From Bacillus salacetis (lineage in GTDB: Bacteria > Bacillota > Bacilli > Bacillales > Bacillaceae_B), in NCBI RefSeq assembly GCF_003581585.1, contig NZ_QXIR01000015.1, forward strand, positions 1 through 64,000: a stretch of 64,000 nucleotides of DNA, in the 5' to 3' direction. Below the pieces are notes generated by a model, which was not told the origin of the DNA, ran no database searches, and worked only from the letters and a program-made list of their open reading frames with translations. The first letter of the stretch is position 1; each line of letters opens with the position of its first letter. The position numbers were made by a program, and so were the translations under genes. This document shows, piece after piece, positions 38,091 to 47,865 of the stretch.

Positions 38091-38468
38091 TCAATATATT
38101 TTTGAATACACTACAAATGATATAAACACTGTAGAAATAATCATAGCTGTTAGAATCTGGATAAGATCAGCCGCAGATACCTGCAATATTCCCGTTTGAA
38201 GTCCGAAATTTAATAATATGCAGTAGGCAAACAGGGCAATGAATGTCGCAAACATCCCTTTTTGGCGTATCATCCTCATGCGTTCATCCTTTTGTTTGAA
38301 TTGGGGATAAAGATAACTGAGGCAAAAGCTCATAACAGCCATTGATAACAGAATATAGGATCCAGAGGGCGGCGCTGAACCAGCCATCATACTTGCAAAC
38401 AGGATGAATGCTATCAAACAAAGAAAGAGCACTCCAAAAACAAAGAAAATCTTTCTATAATAATCCAT
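38091..38468 (-). CDS. Four-helix membrane protein next to XRE regulator
   Basis: 125 aa with four predicted membrane helices and a charged cytoplasmic loop (QFKQKDERMRMIRQKG). The ATG at 38468 follows GGGGAGC. It is 18 bases after the XRE gene. Pairs of a short XRE regulator and a small membrane protein like this are common in Firmicutes; their role is not settled. Confidence 0.75.
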   Translation of the reverse strand: MDYYRKIFFVFGVLFLCLIAFILFASMMAGSAPPSGSYILLSMAVMSFCLSYLYPQFKQKDERMRMIRQKGMFATFIALFAYCILLNFGLQTGILQVSAADLIQILTAMIISTVFISFVVYSKIY

Positions 38469-38486
38469 CAATAGCTCCCCTATCCA

Positions 38487-38690
38487 TCAGATTTCCCTGC
38501 CTTCATAAATAAATAGTTCCTCGATCGTAGTGTTAAAGGTCCTCGCCAGTTCAAAAGCCAGAGGAAGGGATGGCGAGTATTTCCCTTTTTCAATAGATAT
38601 TATTGTCTGCCTGGATACACCCAGTACGTTAGCCAGCTTATCCTGAGAAAATCCATATTGCTTCCTGAAATCGACAAGCCTGTTTTTCAA
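38487..38690 (-). CDS. Short XRE-family HTH regulator
   Basis: 67 aa, essentially one Cro/CI helix-turn-helix: YGFSQDKLANVLGVSRQTIISIEKGKYSPS. The TTG at 38690 has AGAGG eight bases ahead; a GTG at 38699 overlaps that RBS. It probably regulates its own two-gene unit with the membrane protein downstream. Confidence 0.88.
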   Translation of the reverse strand: MKNRLVDFRKQYGFSQDKLANVLGVSRQTIISIEKGKYSPSLPLAFELARTFNTTIEELFIYEGREI

Positions 38691-38828
38691 GCGTTTCACC
38701 TCTTCATAAGTGCATTATACTGTAAAGGTAACTTTACGTCAAAGAAACTTTACATGTATTTAATGGGCCACTTCGAAAAATCTCACCCAGGAAACAACCT
38801 TTTTTTAAGTTTGCTGGCTTCGAATAGA

Positions 38829-38861
38829 CAAAAAAGAACCACCCGAAAACAGGCGGTTCTT
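38829..38861 (-). terminator. Terminator of ypsC
   Basis: Minus strand AAGAACCGCCTGTTTTCGGG-TGGTTCTTTTTTG stem-loop. Confidence 0.85.
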
Positions 38862-38989
38862 GATAGTAAGAAAATGCGGCTTAATTTAACAAAATTCACT
38901 CGGTTATGGTACCTCTCCAGTGAAAAACCCGCTTTTGAAATTCATCCAAAAGCAGCAATCCAGGCGGAGAAAAGCCTGAAATTTCCGAA

Positions 38990-40129
38990 TTAACGGTCTT
39001 TCCTTGGAGGTCTTGGACCCCAGTATTGGTAATAATCAGTCCTAATGAACCCGTTGAAAAGCTTTCGTTTCTTCGTAGCTTTTTTTCCGTACACTTCTTC
39101 AAAACCTTCGTGGGAGGTCATGATGTATTTCGACCAAGTTTCCATTTTATCAAATGCTGCTCCCATGGCTTTGTACATCTGTTCGACTTCTTTTCGTTCC
39201 CCGATTCTTTCGCCGTATGGCGGGTTCCCGACAATGACTCCATAGCTCTTGTCGCTATGGAAATCTTTGACCTGCATTTGTTTGAACTGAATCAATTCAC
39301 CCAGCCCTGCTTCAAATGCATTGTTCTTGGCGACTTCGACCATCCTGTGGTCAATATCGGTTCCCATGATTTCAAGAGGCTGATCATAATCAGCCAAATC
39401 TTCCGCTTCCATTCTCACTTCGTCCCAAATATTTTCCGTCATCCAAGTCCATTTCTCGGAAATGAATTCACGGTTGAAACCTGGAGCGATATTCTGCCCG
39501 ATCAATGCAGCTTCGATAGGAATTGTACCTGAACCGCAAAATGGATCGGCAAATGGCCTGTCCGGGTTCCATGTAGTCAACTGGATCAATGCCGCCGCAA
39601 GGGTTTCTTTCAAGGGAGCTTCCCCCTGGCCGATTCTGTAACCGCGCTTGTGCAGCCCTTGCCCGCTGGTATCGATGGTCAGCGAAGCTACATCTTTATG
39701 GATGGCGACTTCCAGTTTAAATACTGCTCCGCTCTCATCAAGCCAGCTAGTCCTATGATAAGCGGTTTGCAGCCTGTTCACAATGGCTTTTTTGACAATG
39801 GCCTGACAATCAGGGACACTGTATAATTTAGATTTCACCGATTTTCCCTGTACAGGAAATTGCGCATCTACAGGCAGATAATCTTCCCACTGAAGAGCTT
39901 TTGTCTTCTCGAATAATTCATCGAAGGAATATGCTTTGAATTCCCCGACCAGTATCTTCACACGGTCAGCTGTACGCAGCCACATATTGGCACGGGCAAT
40001 CGCTTTTTCATCGCCTTCAAAGATGACTTTCCCGTTTTCCACTTCACATTCATAGCCTAGATCCCGCACCTCTTTGGCAACAAGAGCTTCCAGCCCCATC
40101 GCAGCTGTGGCAATCAATTTAAATTTCAT
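38990..40129 (-). CDS. ypsC: YpsC THUMP-domain RNA methyltransferase
   Basis: 379 aa. N-terminal THUMP region (about residues 50-160), then a Rossmann methyltransferase with DPFCGSGTIPIEAAL and the catalytic NPPYGERIG (amino-methyltransferase NPPY). RlmL-N/Trm11-like, so it probably makes an N2-methylguanosine in rRNA. It lies downstream of rnpB as in B. subtilis. Confidence 0.92.
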   Translation of the reverse strand: MKFKLIATAAMGLEALVAKEVRDLGYECEVENGKVIFEGDEKAIARANMWLRTADRVKILVGEFKAYSFDELFEKTKALQWEDYLPVDAQFPVQGKSVKSKLYSVPDCQAIVKKAIVNRLQTAYHRTSWLDESGAVFKLEVAIHKDVASLTIDTSGQGLHKRGYRIGQGEAPLKETLAAALIQLTTWNPDRPFADPFCGSGTIPIEAALIGQNIAPGFNREFISEKWTWMTENIWDEVRMEAEDLADYDQPLEIMGTDIDHRMVEVAKNNAFEAGLGELIQFKQMQVKDFHSDKSYGVIVGNPPYGERIGERKEVEQMYKAMGAAFDKMETWSKYIMTSHEGFEEVYGKKATKKRKLFNGFIRTDYYQYWGPRPPRKDR

Positions 40130-40139
40130 GACAATTTCA

Positions 40140-40410
40140 CCCTAACCTATCCAATATCTTTTCAAACGCACCACCTTCATTCGCGGGTGCGCGGTGTATG
40201 TATTTAGTTTTTCATACTAAGTGTAACCATTGGCAGCGACTTTAACAACAGATAACCCAATAAATGTTTTGATACTTTCCCTGGTGCCCCGACAATCTTC
40301 CCAAACCTTCTGCCTGCAATCTAAATGACCCAAAGAGGAGACCTGAACATACCTCTGCACATGAAGCCAAGGCTTCAGCCTACCCAGACAAAATCTACAT
40401 CCTCTATAAA
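40140..40410 (-). other. Intergenic region between rnpB and ypsC
   Basis: No gene. A candidate ypsC promoter is TTGTTA-17 bp-TACACT (about 40220-40250). The leader holds a GCGCACC/GGTGGTGCG hairpin, and a GAAGCC/GGCTTC hairpin lies near 40364-40378. Confidence 0.4.
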
Positions 40411-40439
40411 AACAAAAGCCCTCCTATATCAGGAGAGCG
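40409..40439 (-). terminator. Terminator of rnpB
   Basis: Minus strand GCTCTCCT-GATAT-AGGAGGGC followed by TTTTGTTTTT. Confidence 0.85.
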
Positions 40440-40460
40440 TCGTTAATCAATTATTAACCC

Positions 40461-40857
40461 GTGATAACATTCTGTAAGCCATGTTTTGTTCCTTCGTACT
40501 GCAAACGATGGGTAATCTCGTACTCCGGCGGCAATCATCTATCTACGAAACCAATGTTTCGTCCTTCTTCTCGTTCAATTCCTCAAAGAAGATGCCCCTA
40601 CCATATTTTGGGTTTCTCGCTCGTGGGGTTTACCTCGTTCCACTCTTGCAATTTCTTGCAAGACTCCGTCACTGTGGCACTTTCAAGGTATTCATACCAT
40701 ATCCAGAGGACTTAGGTATTTTCCCTGCCGTCAATCTGCAATTGCAGACTGCCCTAGCTTATGAATTGGCTAGGCACGAACACTACGGGCATCTCAGCAC
40801 CGTGCGAGCATGGACTTTCCTCTACAACAACGTTGCAGCGATTACCTGAATGCTATC
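40461..40857 (-). ncRNA. rnpB: RNase P RNA, class B
   Basis: About 397 nt. Conserved blocks read GAGGAAAGTCCATGCTCGCA, CGGTGCTGAGATGCCCGTAG, GAAAGTGCCACAGTGACG, GAGCGAGAAACCC and ACAAAACATGGCTTACAGAA. The ends GATAGCATTC and GAATGTTATC pair as helix P1 and set the approximate boundaries. It is the catalytic RNA that matures tRNA 5' ends. Confidence 0.98.
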
Positions 40858-40925
40858 AAAAGTATATCCAGGAAGTAATTATACACAAGTCTTCATCATT
40901 GTACAAGCGGTATTAAATACCATTA

Positions 40926-41234
40926 TCAATCGTACAGTTTGTTTCCGAATACATGCTTTTCAAGATTGGATAATCTTTTCAGGATATCGAAATTAGTCGT
41001 GCCTGTTTGCTGCTGCTGTTGTGCAGGCGCACGGCGATTTGTATCTTCCAGCTGTTTCCTGAGTCGCATGTTGTCCTGCTGAAGGTCTTCAATTTCCTGG
41101 TGGAAGGTTTCATAATCCTTAATGATTAAATCCAGGAATTTGTCAACGTCTTCTTGTTTGTAGCCGCGCATTCCCGATTTGAATTCTTTTTCAAGTATGT
41201 CTTTTGCGGTTAATTTCACTTTATCAGATATCAT
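40926..41234 (-). CDS. gpsB: Cell division regulator GpsB
   Basis: 102 aa. The N-terminal DivIVA-like domain contains [19 protein letters not shown]; a coiled coil follows; a Q-rich linker leads to the C-terminal [16 protein letters not shown] trimerisation helix. It shuttles PBP1 (PonA, also in this window) between septum and side wall. The ATG at 41234 has GAGGTG upstream. Confidence 0.97.
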   Translation of the reverse strand: MISDKVKLTAKDILEKEFKSGMRGYKQEDVDKFLDLIIKDYETFHQEIEDLQQDNMRLRKQLEDTNRRAPAQQQQQTGTTNFDILKRLSNLEKHVFGNKLYD

Positions 41235-41305
41235 ATTTTCACCTCTAAATTCAACCAACATCAAGTATATTTTTTCAAAAAAAGCTCTATTTGTCAATTT
41301 TTCTT

Positions 41306-41863
41306 TCAATCCATAGTATTGAACTGTTCTTCCTCGACTATCCATTGCAGATCCATGAAAGTAATCTGCCGGATTTCCAAAGGGTTATTCTCTTTGTATT
41401 CCTTTGCCGCTTTGTAAAAATACTGTGGAGAGCCCTCTTTTTCTTCATCATAAAGTATGACGACAGCGTCACTCTTATGTAAGAATAACTGATCCCTGTT
41501 CCTGAATTGGGCGGGACTTGTGTATGGCTGCTTGGAAATGCTGTCCACAAAGTCGGCTTGGGAGATGATCATTTCATAAAATTCTTTATTATTATCATTC
41601 CATTTTTCTTCCTGGTCCACAAACGGAGTCAATACTGCCAGCTTCAGATCAGGATATTCCATCTGAAGATCGAAAACAACTTCTGCAGCCCATAATTCCG
41701 TTCCCATCTGTCCGCTGATAATGACCCATTCAAGCCCGTCTTCAAGAAGGGATTCAAGCTGCTTATGAATGGCTGCCTTTATATATTTCAATGCAGGTTC
41801 ATCCTCTTTGAAGATGCCAAGCTCAAAAGATTTATACCCTGTTACGGCTGCAACAGTTCCCAC
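41306..41863 (-). CDS. ypsA: YpsA SLOG-family protein
   Basis: 185 aa, DUF1273/DprA-related SLOG fold. [13 protein letters not shown] and [17 protein letters not shown] carry the nucleotide-binding Gly-rich turn. In B. subtilis YpsA affects cell division and stress tolerance. GTG start with AAGGAGG nine bases upstream. Confidence 0.93.
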   Translation of the reverse strand: MGTVAAVTGYKSFELGIFKEDEPALKYIKAAIHKQLESLLEDGLEWVIISGQMGTELWAAEVVFDLQMEYPDLKLAVLTPFVDQEEKWNDNNKEFYEMIISQADFVDSISKQPYTSPAQFRNRDQLFLHKSDAVVILYDEEKEGSPQYFYKAAKEYKENNPLEIRQITFMDLQWIVEEEQFNTMD

Positions 41864-41930
41864 TTTTCAGACCTCCTTGAAGAATGTTGATGTTCTCTAC
41901 ACTATAATAAAATGCATGCCCTTTGTAAAT

Positions 41931-41960
41931 AAAAACAAGGGCACATTTGCGCCCTTGTTT
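41931..41960 (-). terminator. Terminator of cotD
   Basis: AAACAAGGGC / GCCCTTGTTT stem with an eight-base loop, right after the cotD stop. Confidence 0.85.
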
Positions 41961-41968
41961 CGAAATCA

Positions 41969-42277
41969 TTATCTTCCTGGTCCAAAAGGCCCGAATCCTG
42001 GACCGCCCATTGGTCCCATAGGTCCCATAGGCCCCATCTGACCAGGGGCTCCTCCTGGTCCTGGTCCTTGGCCGCAGTTGAAGTGCTGGTGGGAAACGCT
42101 GTCCACCATTGACTGGCTCTGCGGGAAATAATGCTTGTGCTGATACATCTGGTTATTGACTATGGTTGTATGCTGCGGATGCACGTGAGGAACCTCATAA
42201 GTTGAAAAGGTATCCACCTTACAGCATTTTGTCGGATGCATAACTGTCGGAAGAACTTGATTAGGTCTGCAATGCAT
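41969..42277 (-). CDS. cotD: Inner spore coat protein CotD
   Basis: 102 aa. His/Cys/Pro-rich: MHCRPNQVLPTVMHPTKCC, then HVHPQHTTIVNNQMYQHKHY, then a collagen-like GPMGPMGPMGG tail. The first part matches CotD. The ATG at 42277 follows AAAGGAG. Confidence 0.93.
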   Translation of the reverse strand: MHCRPNQVLPTVMHPTKCCKVDTFSTYEVPHVHPQHTTIVNNQMYQHKHYFPQSQSMVDSVSHQHFNCGQGPGPGGAPGQMGPMGPMGPMGGPGFGPFGPGR

Positions 42278-42356
42278 ACTAATTTCTCCTTTCATCTTTG
42301 TATCGGTACATTAACAGGCTATGATGAAAGGTGGGAACATGTACTAATGCAAACAC

Positions 42357-42506
42357 CTATTTTTCAAGTGTTCCGCTCAATGAAATTTCCTCAACGTTAA
42401 AGACAGCCGATCCAAGGGATGTATAGGAACCATCTTTCATGTTAGAAAAGATGAAGACGGTTAAGCAAATGACTACGAAAAACAGAAAAACTAAAGCTCT
42501 ACTCAT
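42357..42506 (-). CDS. Small single-pass membrane protein
   Basis: 49 aa. MSRALVFLFFVVICLTVFIF is one N-terminal helix; a polar tail follows (SNMKDGSYTSLGSAVFNVEE). The RBS (GGATG) is weak, so translation is likely but not certain. Confidence 0.5.
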   Translation of the reverse strand: MSRALVFLFFVVICLTVFIFSNMKDGSYTSLGSAVFNVEEISLSGTLEK

Positions 42507-42675
42507 CAATTTTTCATCCTATCCTCTTATATTTATAATCTGCGAATTTCAACACAATTCAACATTTTACAAAAGTACGAAGGATTCCTCAACAAGTAAT
42601 TGATGGATTTGGTGAATTTTTTGTCAATTATAAAAAATTAATAGCGAAACCTGCGGTTGCCTGGGAAATTTTCTT

Positions 42676-43923
42676 TTATTTCGCTAATTTTCTTTCAAGG
42701 CGTTCCATTCTCTTCTCCAAGCCTTTTACAATCTTTTCATTTTTAATATCTTTTCTTATCAATTCCTCATAAGCCCTTATACTGAACTCCATCGCTTGTT
42801 CAGGGTCCTTGAATTGATGTTCCTTTATTTTAGCAAGTTCGATGCACGCTTCCACTTTTATATTTTCCGATCCCTGTTCCGCTGCCTCAAACCAGTAGTC
42901 AAACGCCTCTGTATACTTCTTTATGCGTTTATACTGAAATGCGAGGGAATGCTTGGCAGCTAATGCCTCTTTACCATTTGATTCATTCACCAGCTGCTCC
43001 AGCCGGCTCACAGCTTGCTCTGAATCCCCCAGATAGTCGAACCATTTACCAATAAGCAGTTTCTCTTCAGAAACTTGCTGAGGGTCAATCCCGAGTATCT
43101 GAAAGCTGAGGTGGCAGTATAGGACGACCAATGAGAGGATATCCAGCTCATTATGAAGAAGAACCTTCAGCATGCCTTCCGGGTCTTTCCTTTCAACATA
43201 ATCAAAGAAGATCATGGGGGCAAGGTAGCCAGGAACATCATCTGTTCTGTGAAAGCCGAGAATCTCTTTTTCCACATTGCTGAGCTTTACTGAATCCATT
43301 CTCGATTTCCAAAGCCGCCTGCTGCCATGAAACAAATCAAAATGTCCAAATGAAGGCAGTTTTGGCACGTGCTCCCTGATCAATGTGTGCCTGGTCTTTA
43401 CCTGCGGCCAATCAAAAGCTTTTCCGTTATAAGTGACCAGTGTATTATAGTCCACCTTTTCAAGAAAGCTGTGATAAAGCGGGATTTCACTTCCTGGCTG
43501 GGGAAGGATATGCTGCCTCAAGATGAGTTTATCCCCAGCCACTCTTGCGTATCCCAACAGAAAAATCGTATTTCCTGTCCCTCCTCCCAGTCCTGTGGTC
43601 TCTGTGTCAAAGAAAAATAGATCTTCAGCAGTGAGCCCTTTTGATGACAAAGGGTGACTTCCTTCAAACTGATGCCACGCCTGAACAGCTTCCCTGACAC
43701 GGCCAAGCTCATATCTACCGTGAAATTCAGACAGATCGTATACTTTCTCCCGGATCAAACAATAATCTTCATCCATATAATACGGCTTCACACCGTGGAG
43801 CGACCATGTATCCATATATGGTATATCAATGGGCTTGATGGGCTCAGCCTGCTTTGGTGCAGAGTCTGCCGTATCCCTGACAATATGGCTCTTCATCCGA
43901 TTCAGTTTGTTTTTCAGCGACAT
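42676..43923 (-). CDS. mrfB: MrfB (YprB) exonuclease-like protein
   Basis: 415 aa. The RNase H-fold/DEDD exonuclease core starts FFDTETTGLGGGTGN, followed by VTYNGKAFDWPQV and HNELDILSLV. C-terminal helical TPR-like repeats start near residue 300. With MrfA it repairs mitomycin C damage in B. subtilis independently of UvrA. It lies 17 bases after mrfA. Confidence 0.92.
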   Translation of the reverse strand: MSLKNKLNRMKSHIVRDTADSAPKQAEPIKPIDIPYMDTWSLHGVKPYYMDEDYCLIREKVYDLSEFHGRYELGRVREAVQAWHQFEGSHPLSSKGLTAEDLFFFDTETTGLGGGTGNTIFLLGYARVAGDKLILRQHILPQPGSEIPLYHSFLEKVDYNTLVTYNGKAFDWPQVKTRHTLIREHVPKLPSFGHFDLFHGSRRLWKSRMDSVKLSNVEKEILGFHRTDDVPGYLAPMIFFDYVERKDPEGMLKVLLHNELDILSLVVLYCHLSFQILGIDPQQVSEEKLLIGKWFDYLGDSEQAVSRLEQLVNESNGKEALAAKHSLAFQYKRIKKYTEAFDYWFEAAEQGSENIKVEACIELAKIKEHQFKDPEQAMEFSIRAYEELIRKDIKNEKIVKGLEKRMERLERKLAK

Positions 43924-43940
43924 TTTTGCCCCTCCCGGCC

Positions 43941-46214
43941 TTATTGATGACTTTCCAAAAACATGTCCAGCAGCCTTAATGAATCACCCTTCGCTTCTTC
44001 AGAAGAAATATCTGTTCCGATGCAAGATGGACAGCCGCTTTCACATCGACAGCGGGAAATCAACCTTCTTGCTTCAAGCAGGATCTCGTACATCTGATCA
44101 AAAACTTTTTCACTTAAGCCGACTCCCCCTGGATAACGGTCATATATAAAGATGGTCGGTTTCTCATTGTGAGATGCTTTCACTTGGGGAACCACAAAGA
44201 CATCACTCGGATCACACATGACAAACAAAGGTACAATAGCCTTGAGACTTTGTGCAAGGCCGATTAATCCCTGCTCAATTCTATCGGTGGAAAGGTTTAT
44301 TTCTTTCTTTAACGATACCCAGGTTGAATTGGTATGCAGTTCTTCCTCAGGTAAATGTATCGGGCCAGAACCTATATTTTCATGGGTATCGAACTTGATT
44401 TTTTTGAAAATGGTGGCCATGGCTTGAACAGTCACATCGCCGTAAGCTGTTTCTGAGGCCTCGCTGCTTTTGGATTTATCCTCTTCCAGGACCCTGAGCT
44501 GAACGGCGAGATTCGCGTCAGTAAAGTAATCCACATCCACTTCCCTGACAAACGCTTTTTTCTCTTCCCAGTCTAGCAATTCCACTTGATACTGGATACC
44601 TTGATGTAAATAGATCGCTTCATCATGAAGCAGTGTCATGGCGGAAAACCTGTCCATCTCTCCAATCACCTTTACATTGGCAACATCACTTTGATCGATG
44701 ATGATGACATTTTCCTGGGATGCTGACCTCAAGCTGATATTGTGGGCTGGAAACGAATCATTCATCCAGTACCATTTTTCACCATTTTTGTGCAGCACCC
44801 TCTCCTCGGAAAGGAATTCAAGTATATCTTCTATATCAAGGCCGCCAAACTGCTCCCCTTCTGTAAAAGGCAGCTCATATGCTGCACATTTCAAATGGTC
44901 TATCAGGATGATCAGATTATCAGGGTTTATTCTGGCCGTTTCAGGTGAATTTTCAAAGAAATATTGCGGATTTTCTATTATATATTGGTCCAGCGGGCTC
45001 GAACTGGCAACCATGATGACAAGAGATTCATCCTGCCTTCTTCCTGCACGTCCAGCTTGCTGCCAGGCGCTCGCAATCGTTCCGGGATATCCAGTCATGA
45101 CACAGACCTGCAGCTGTCCAATATCGACTCCCAGTTCCAAGGCATTGGTACTGACCACTCCGTATATTTCGCCATTGCGCAGTCCTTTTTCAATTTCCCT
45201 TCTTTGTGTCGGTAAATACCCTCCCCGGTACCCGCGAATGGATTTCGGACCTAATTGGGATTTCACCAGTTCCTGCAGGTAGGTTAGAATGATTTCCACC
45301 CTCACCCTGCTCCGTGCAAAGATGATTGTTTGAATCTTGTTTTTCAGGAGGGAACCTGCAATATCCCTTACCTCCAGGGTGGCACTTCTCCTGATGTTCA
45401 AAGGTTTATTTACGATCGGCGGATTATAGAATACAAAGTGCTTTCTTCCGCTGGGAGCTCCATTGTTGTCAATCAGTTCCATCTTCTTTTCTGTCAATCC
45501 CTCAGCCAATTCATTGGGATTTGCAATGGTGGCGGATGTACAAATGAAAATAGGATCACTTCCATAGAAACGGCAGATCCGCCTCAGCCTCCTGATTACA
45601 TTGCTGACGTGGCTTCCAAATACTCCCCGATAAATATGAAGTTCATCTATCACCACATATTTCAGGTTTTCAAATAGTGAAACCCACTTCGTATGGTGAG
45701 GCAGGATTGCAGAGTGAAGCATATCAGGATTAGTGATGACAATATGTCCCGCTTTCCTTACCTTCTGGCGTATGTTGGCAGACGTATCCCCGTCGTATGT
45801 ATAACTGTTTATCGCGGCATCCGCTTCAGCTATGATTTCATTGATTTCACTTTTCTGGTCCTGGGCCAGTGCCTTTGTAGGAAATATATAAAGCGCTCTC
45901 GTTTCCTTATTTTCCAATATCGACTGCAGGACCGGCAGATTGTAGCATAGGGTTTTACCTGATGCAGTAGGTGTGACGGCCGTAAAACTCCTTCCGCTCA
46001 TGGCAGTGTCGAATGCAGTTGCCTGATGGGTATAAAGCTTTTGGATCCCCCTCTTTTCAAGCGCCGTTTTCAGTTTGGGGTGGATTCGTTCCGGCAAGTC
46101 TTTCTGCCGTGCTTTTTTTTCTTCAATTGTATGCCAATGGACAATTTGTCCATTAAGTTCTGATTGCCGCTGAAACTGATGGATCATTTCTTGTAAATTT
46201 CTTTTCCGAAGCAT
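43941..46214 (-). CDS. mrfA: MrfA (YprA) DEAD/DEAH helicase
   Basis: 757 aa. Walker A PTASGKTLCYNLP, DEAH-type box VVIDELHIYRG (DELH), motif VI QQAGRAGRRQDE, and a C-terminal DUF1998 region with the zinc-binding CRCESGCPSCIG. A 3'-5' DNA translocase of the mitomycin repair pathway. The ATG at 46214 follows AGAGGTG. Confidence 0.94.
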   Translation of the reverse strand: MLRKRNLQEMIHQFQRQSELNGQIVHWHTIEEKKARQKDLPERIHPKLKTALEKRGIQKLYTHQATAFDTAMSGRSFTAVTPTASGKTLCYNLPVLQSILENKETRALYIFPTKALAQDQKSEINEIIAEADAAINSYTYDGDTSANIRQKVRKAGHIVITNPDMLHSAILPHHTKWVSLFENLKYVVIDELHIYRGVFGSHVSNVIRRLRRICRFYGSDPIFICTSATIANPNELAEGLTEKKMELIDNNGAPSGRKHFVFYNPPIVNKPLNIRRSATLEVRDIAGSLLKNKIQTIIFARSRVRVEIILTYLQELVKSQLGPKSIRGYRGGYLPTQRREIEKGLRNGEIYGVVSTNALELGVDIGQLQVCVMTGYPGTIASAWQQAGRAGRRQDESLVIMVASSSPLDQYIIENPQYFFENSPETARINPDNLIILIDHLKCAAYELPFTEGEQFGGLDIEDILEFLSEERVLHKNGEKWYWMNDSFPAHNISLRSASQENVIIIDQSDVANVKVIGEMDRFSAMTLLHDEAIYLHQGIQYQVELLDWEEKKAFVREVDVDYFTDANLAVQLRVLEEDKSKSSEASETAYGDVTVQAMATIFKKIKFDTHENIGSGPIHLPEEELHTNSTWVSLKKEINLSTDRIEQGLIGLAQSLKAIVPLFVMCDPSDVFVVPQVKASHNEKPTIFIYDRYPGGVGLSEKVFDQMYEILLEARRLISRCRCESGCPSCIGTDISSEEAKGDSLRLLDMFLESHQ

Positions 46215-46265
46215 CTTTTTCACCTCTACTCCTATTTTAGCGAATAAACGTTCGAATAAAAAGAG

Positions 46266-46314
46266 AAAAAAATGCCAGGCATAAATTGGCTTTCTGCCAA
46301 CTTGCCCAGCATTT
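46266..46314 (-). terminator. Terminator of the alpha/beta hydrolase gene
   Basis: Minus strand AAATGCTGGGCAAGTTGGC...GCCAATTTATGCCTGGCATT followed by TTTTT. Confidence 0.85.
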
Positions 46315-46323
46315 CAATATTTC

Positions 46324-47109
46324 TTATTTATTATCTGAAATAAAGCTTTTCATTTCTAAGGAAAGCTTTTCAGGTTCTTCGTATAATCCCATGTGACCCG
46401 AGTTATCCAGGACAACCGTCCTGATGTGTTCACCTTCTACCGCAAAAGTCTTTTCCTGTGGTATTATCTGATCTTTTGCTCCCGCAACCAGCAGAATCGG
46501 AAGCCTGCTGTCCTGGATCACATTCCTGCGGTCTCCCCGGCTCCGCATAGCCTTCAAAGTTTCCTTGGCTCCTGCGGGACTCGTATCATATCCTATTTGT
46601 TTAGCTTTATCTATTTCTTCGCTTTTATCTTCCAATCTGTCCTGGTTGAACAGTTTAGGAACGAGTTCATCTATAAAGGCTTCCATTCCTCTGGAATCTA
46701 TTTTCTTTATGGATTCCGTTCTCTTGTCTTTTCCGTTTTCATCATCCGGCAGAGGGGTCGAGTGGATCAATCCAAAACCTTTCAGCTTTTCAGGGAATTG
46801 TTCAGCAAAGGACAATGCAACATACCCTCCAAGTGAATGTCCGAACATATAGACGTCCTTGAGCTGCTTCTGATCCATGAAATAATTGATGTCAGCAGCC
46901 ATATCTTCAATTGAAAAACCACCTTCAGGAATTCCGGACTCCCCATGGCCGCGAAGGTCAACGGTTATTACCCGGCACTCATCAAGAAGAGGCATTACTC
47001 TTTCCCAGTATTCGGAATTGCCGCAAAAACCGTGCAGGAGAATAACCGCTTGTCCTTCTCCATGATCTTTGTATGCAAGTTCATTCATGCCGACACGCTG
47101 AGTATCCAT
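46324..47109 (-). CDS. Alpha/beta hydrolase
   Basis: 261 aa. Oxyanion loop LLHGFCGN, DLRGHGES, nucleophile elbow GHSLGGY (Ser about 95), and the final His in DNSGHMGLYEEP. Likely an esterase or peroxidase-like hydrolase; substrate unknown. Confidence 0.9.
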   Translation of the reverse strand: MDTQRVGMNELAYKDHGEGQAVILLHGFCGNSEYWERVMPLLDECRVITVDLRGHGESGIPEGGFSIEDMAADINYFMDQKQLKDVYMFGHSLGGYVALSFAEQFPEKLKGFGLIHSTPLPDDENGKDKRTESIKKIDSRGMEAFIDELVPKLFNQDRLEDKSEEIDKAKQIGYDTSPAGAKETLKAMRSRGDRRNVIQDSRLPILLVAGAKDQIIPQEKTFAVEGEHIRTVVLDNSGHMGLYEEPEKLSLEMKSFISDNK

Positions 47110-47245
47110 AATTCACCCCATCCTTATTGAGAATCTATTTTGTATATTGCCCTAATGGAAACCGAATAAACACAGGTGGACATTTAACCATTTTGTGCCG
47201 AAACACATAAGCTAGTGGGTGAATACGTTCTGAAAGGAGACAAGT

Positions 47246-47692
47246 ATGATGGAAGATAACCTGCCTGAAAAAAAGAAACCTAAGTTCGGTGAATTTATGG
47301 ACACTTTATTCCAAGAAAAACCAGTAAGAGGAATTTTGGGAAGTATTGACGACTTTTTTTCCTCTCCATTCTCTTTTGGCGGCTTCCCGGTCGATCTTAG
47401 TGAATCAAAGAACAGCTATACCATTACAGCAAAGCTCCCAGGAGTTAAGAAAGACCAAATCGATATCGATGTTTATCAGAACTATGTAACGATCTCGGTC
47501 CAAAACCTGGAAACCCATACAACCCAGGATGATAAGTCCAAAGTCTTCTTCAAAAAACAGCTGAAACAGCAAAACTCCAGATCCATACCTTTGCCAGGCA
47601 TGGTGGACGAGAGAAAGGTCAAAGCCGAATATGAGGATGGATTGCTGACCCTTAAACTGGGAAAATTAAAAGGAAAAAAAGTTGAACTCTAG
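47246..47692 (+). CDS. Hsp20/alpha-crystallin small heat-shock protein
   Basis: 148 aa. The alpha-crystallin domain (about residues 55-145) starts NSYTITAKLPGVKKDQIDID and ends with the EYEDGLLTLKLGK strand. RBS GAAAGGAG. A holdase chaperone; its relation to spore coat CotM/CotP-type proteins is open. Confidence 0.9.
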   Translation: MMEDNLPEKKKPKFGEFMDTLFQEKPVRGILGSIDDFFSSPFSFGGFPVDLSESKNSYTITAKLPGVKKDQIDIDVYQNYVTISVQNLETHTTQDDKSKVFFKKQLKQQNSRSIPLPGMVDERKVKAEYEDGLLTLKLGKLKGKKVEL

Positions 47693-47865
47693 CTGGCTCC
47701 TTATACTTTAATACTATCCAGAGCAAATTTAAATCATATTCAGTCCCATCACCTTTTGAAAGCTGCAAGCGAAAACGAAATGAAGGTAGGAGATCATATC
47801 CCTTTAGTGATAAACTATTTGGATCAATCAGAGAAAACGCTTAGCCGCAAGCCATCTATCTAAAA
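47693..47865. other. Intergenic stretch after the Hsp20 gene
   Basis: No convincing gene. A short open frame ending ATCTAA at the left flank of MITE copy 7 (start ATG near 47781) looks mildly protein-like but has no clear RBS. Confidence 0.3.

Noticed and set aside
41969-42060. Proline/glycine repeat as a separate collagen-like gene
   Set aside because: It is the C-terminal tail of CotD in the same frame.
47781-47864. 28-aa open frame ending at MITE copy 7
   Set aside because: No clear RBS and no recognisable similarity; probably chance.
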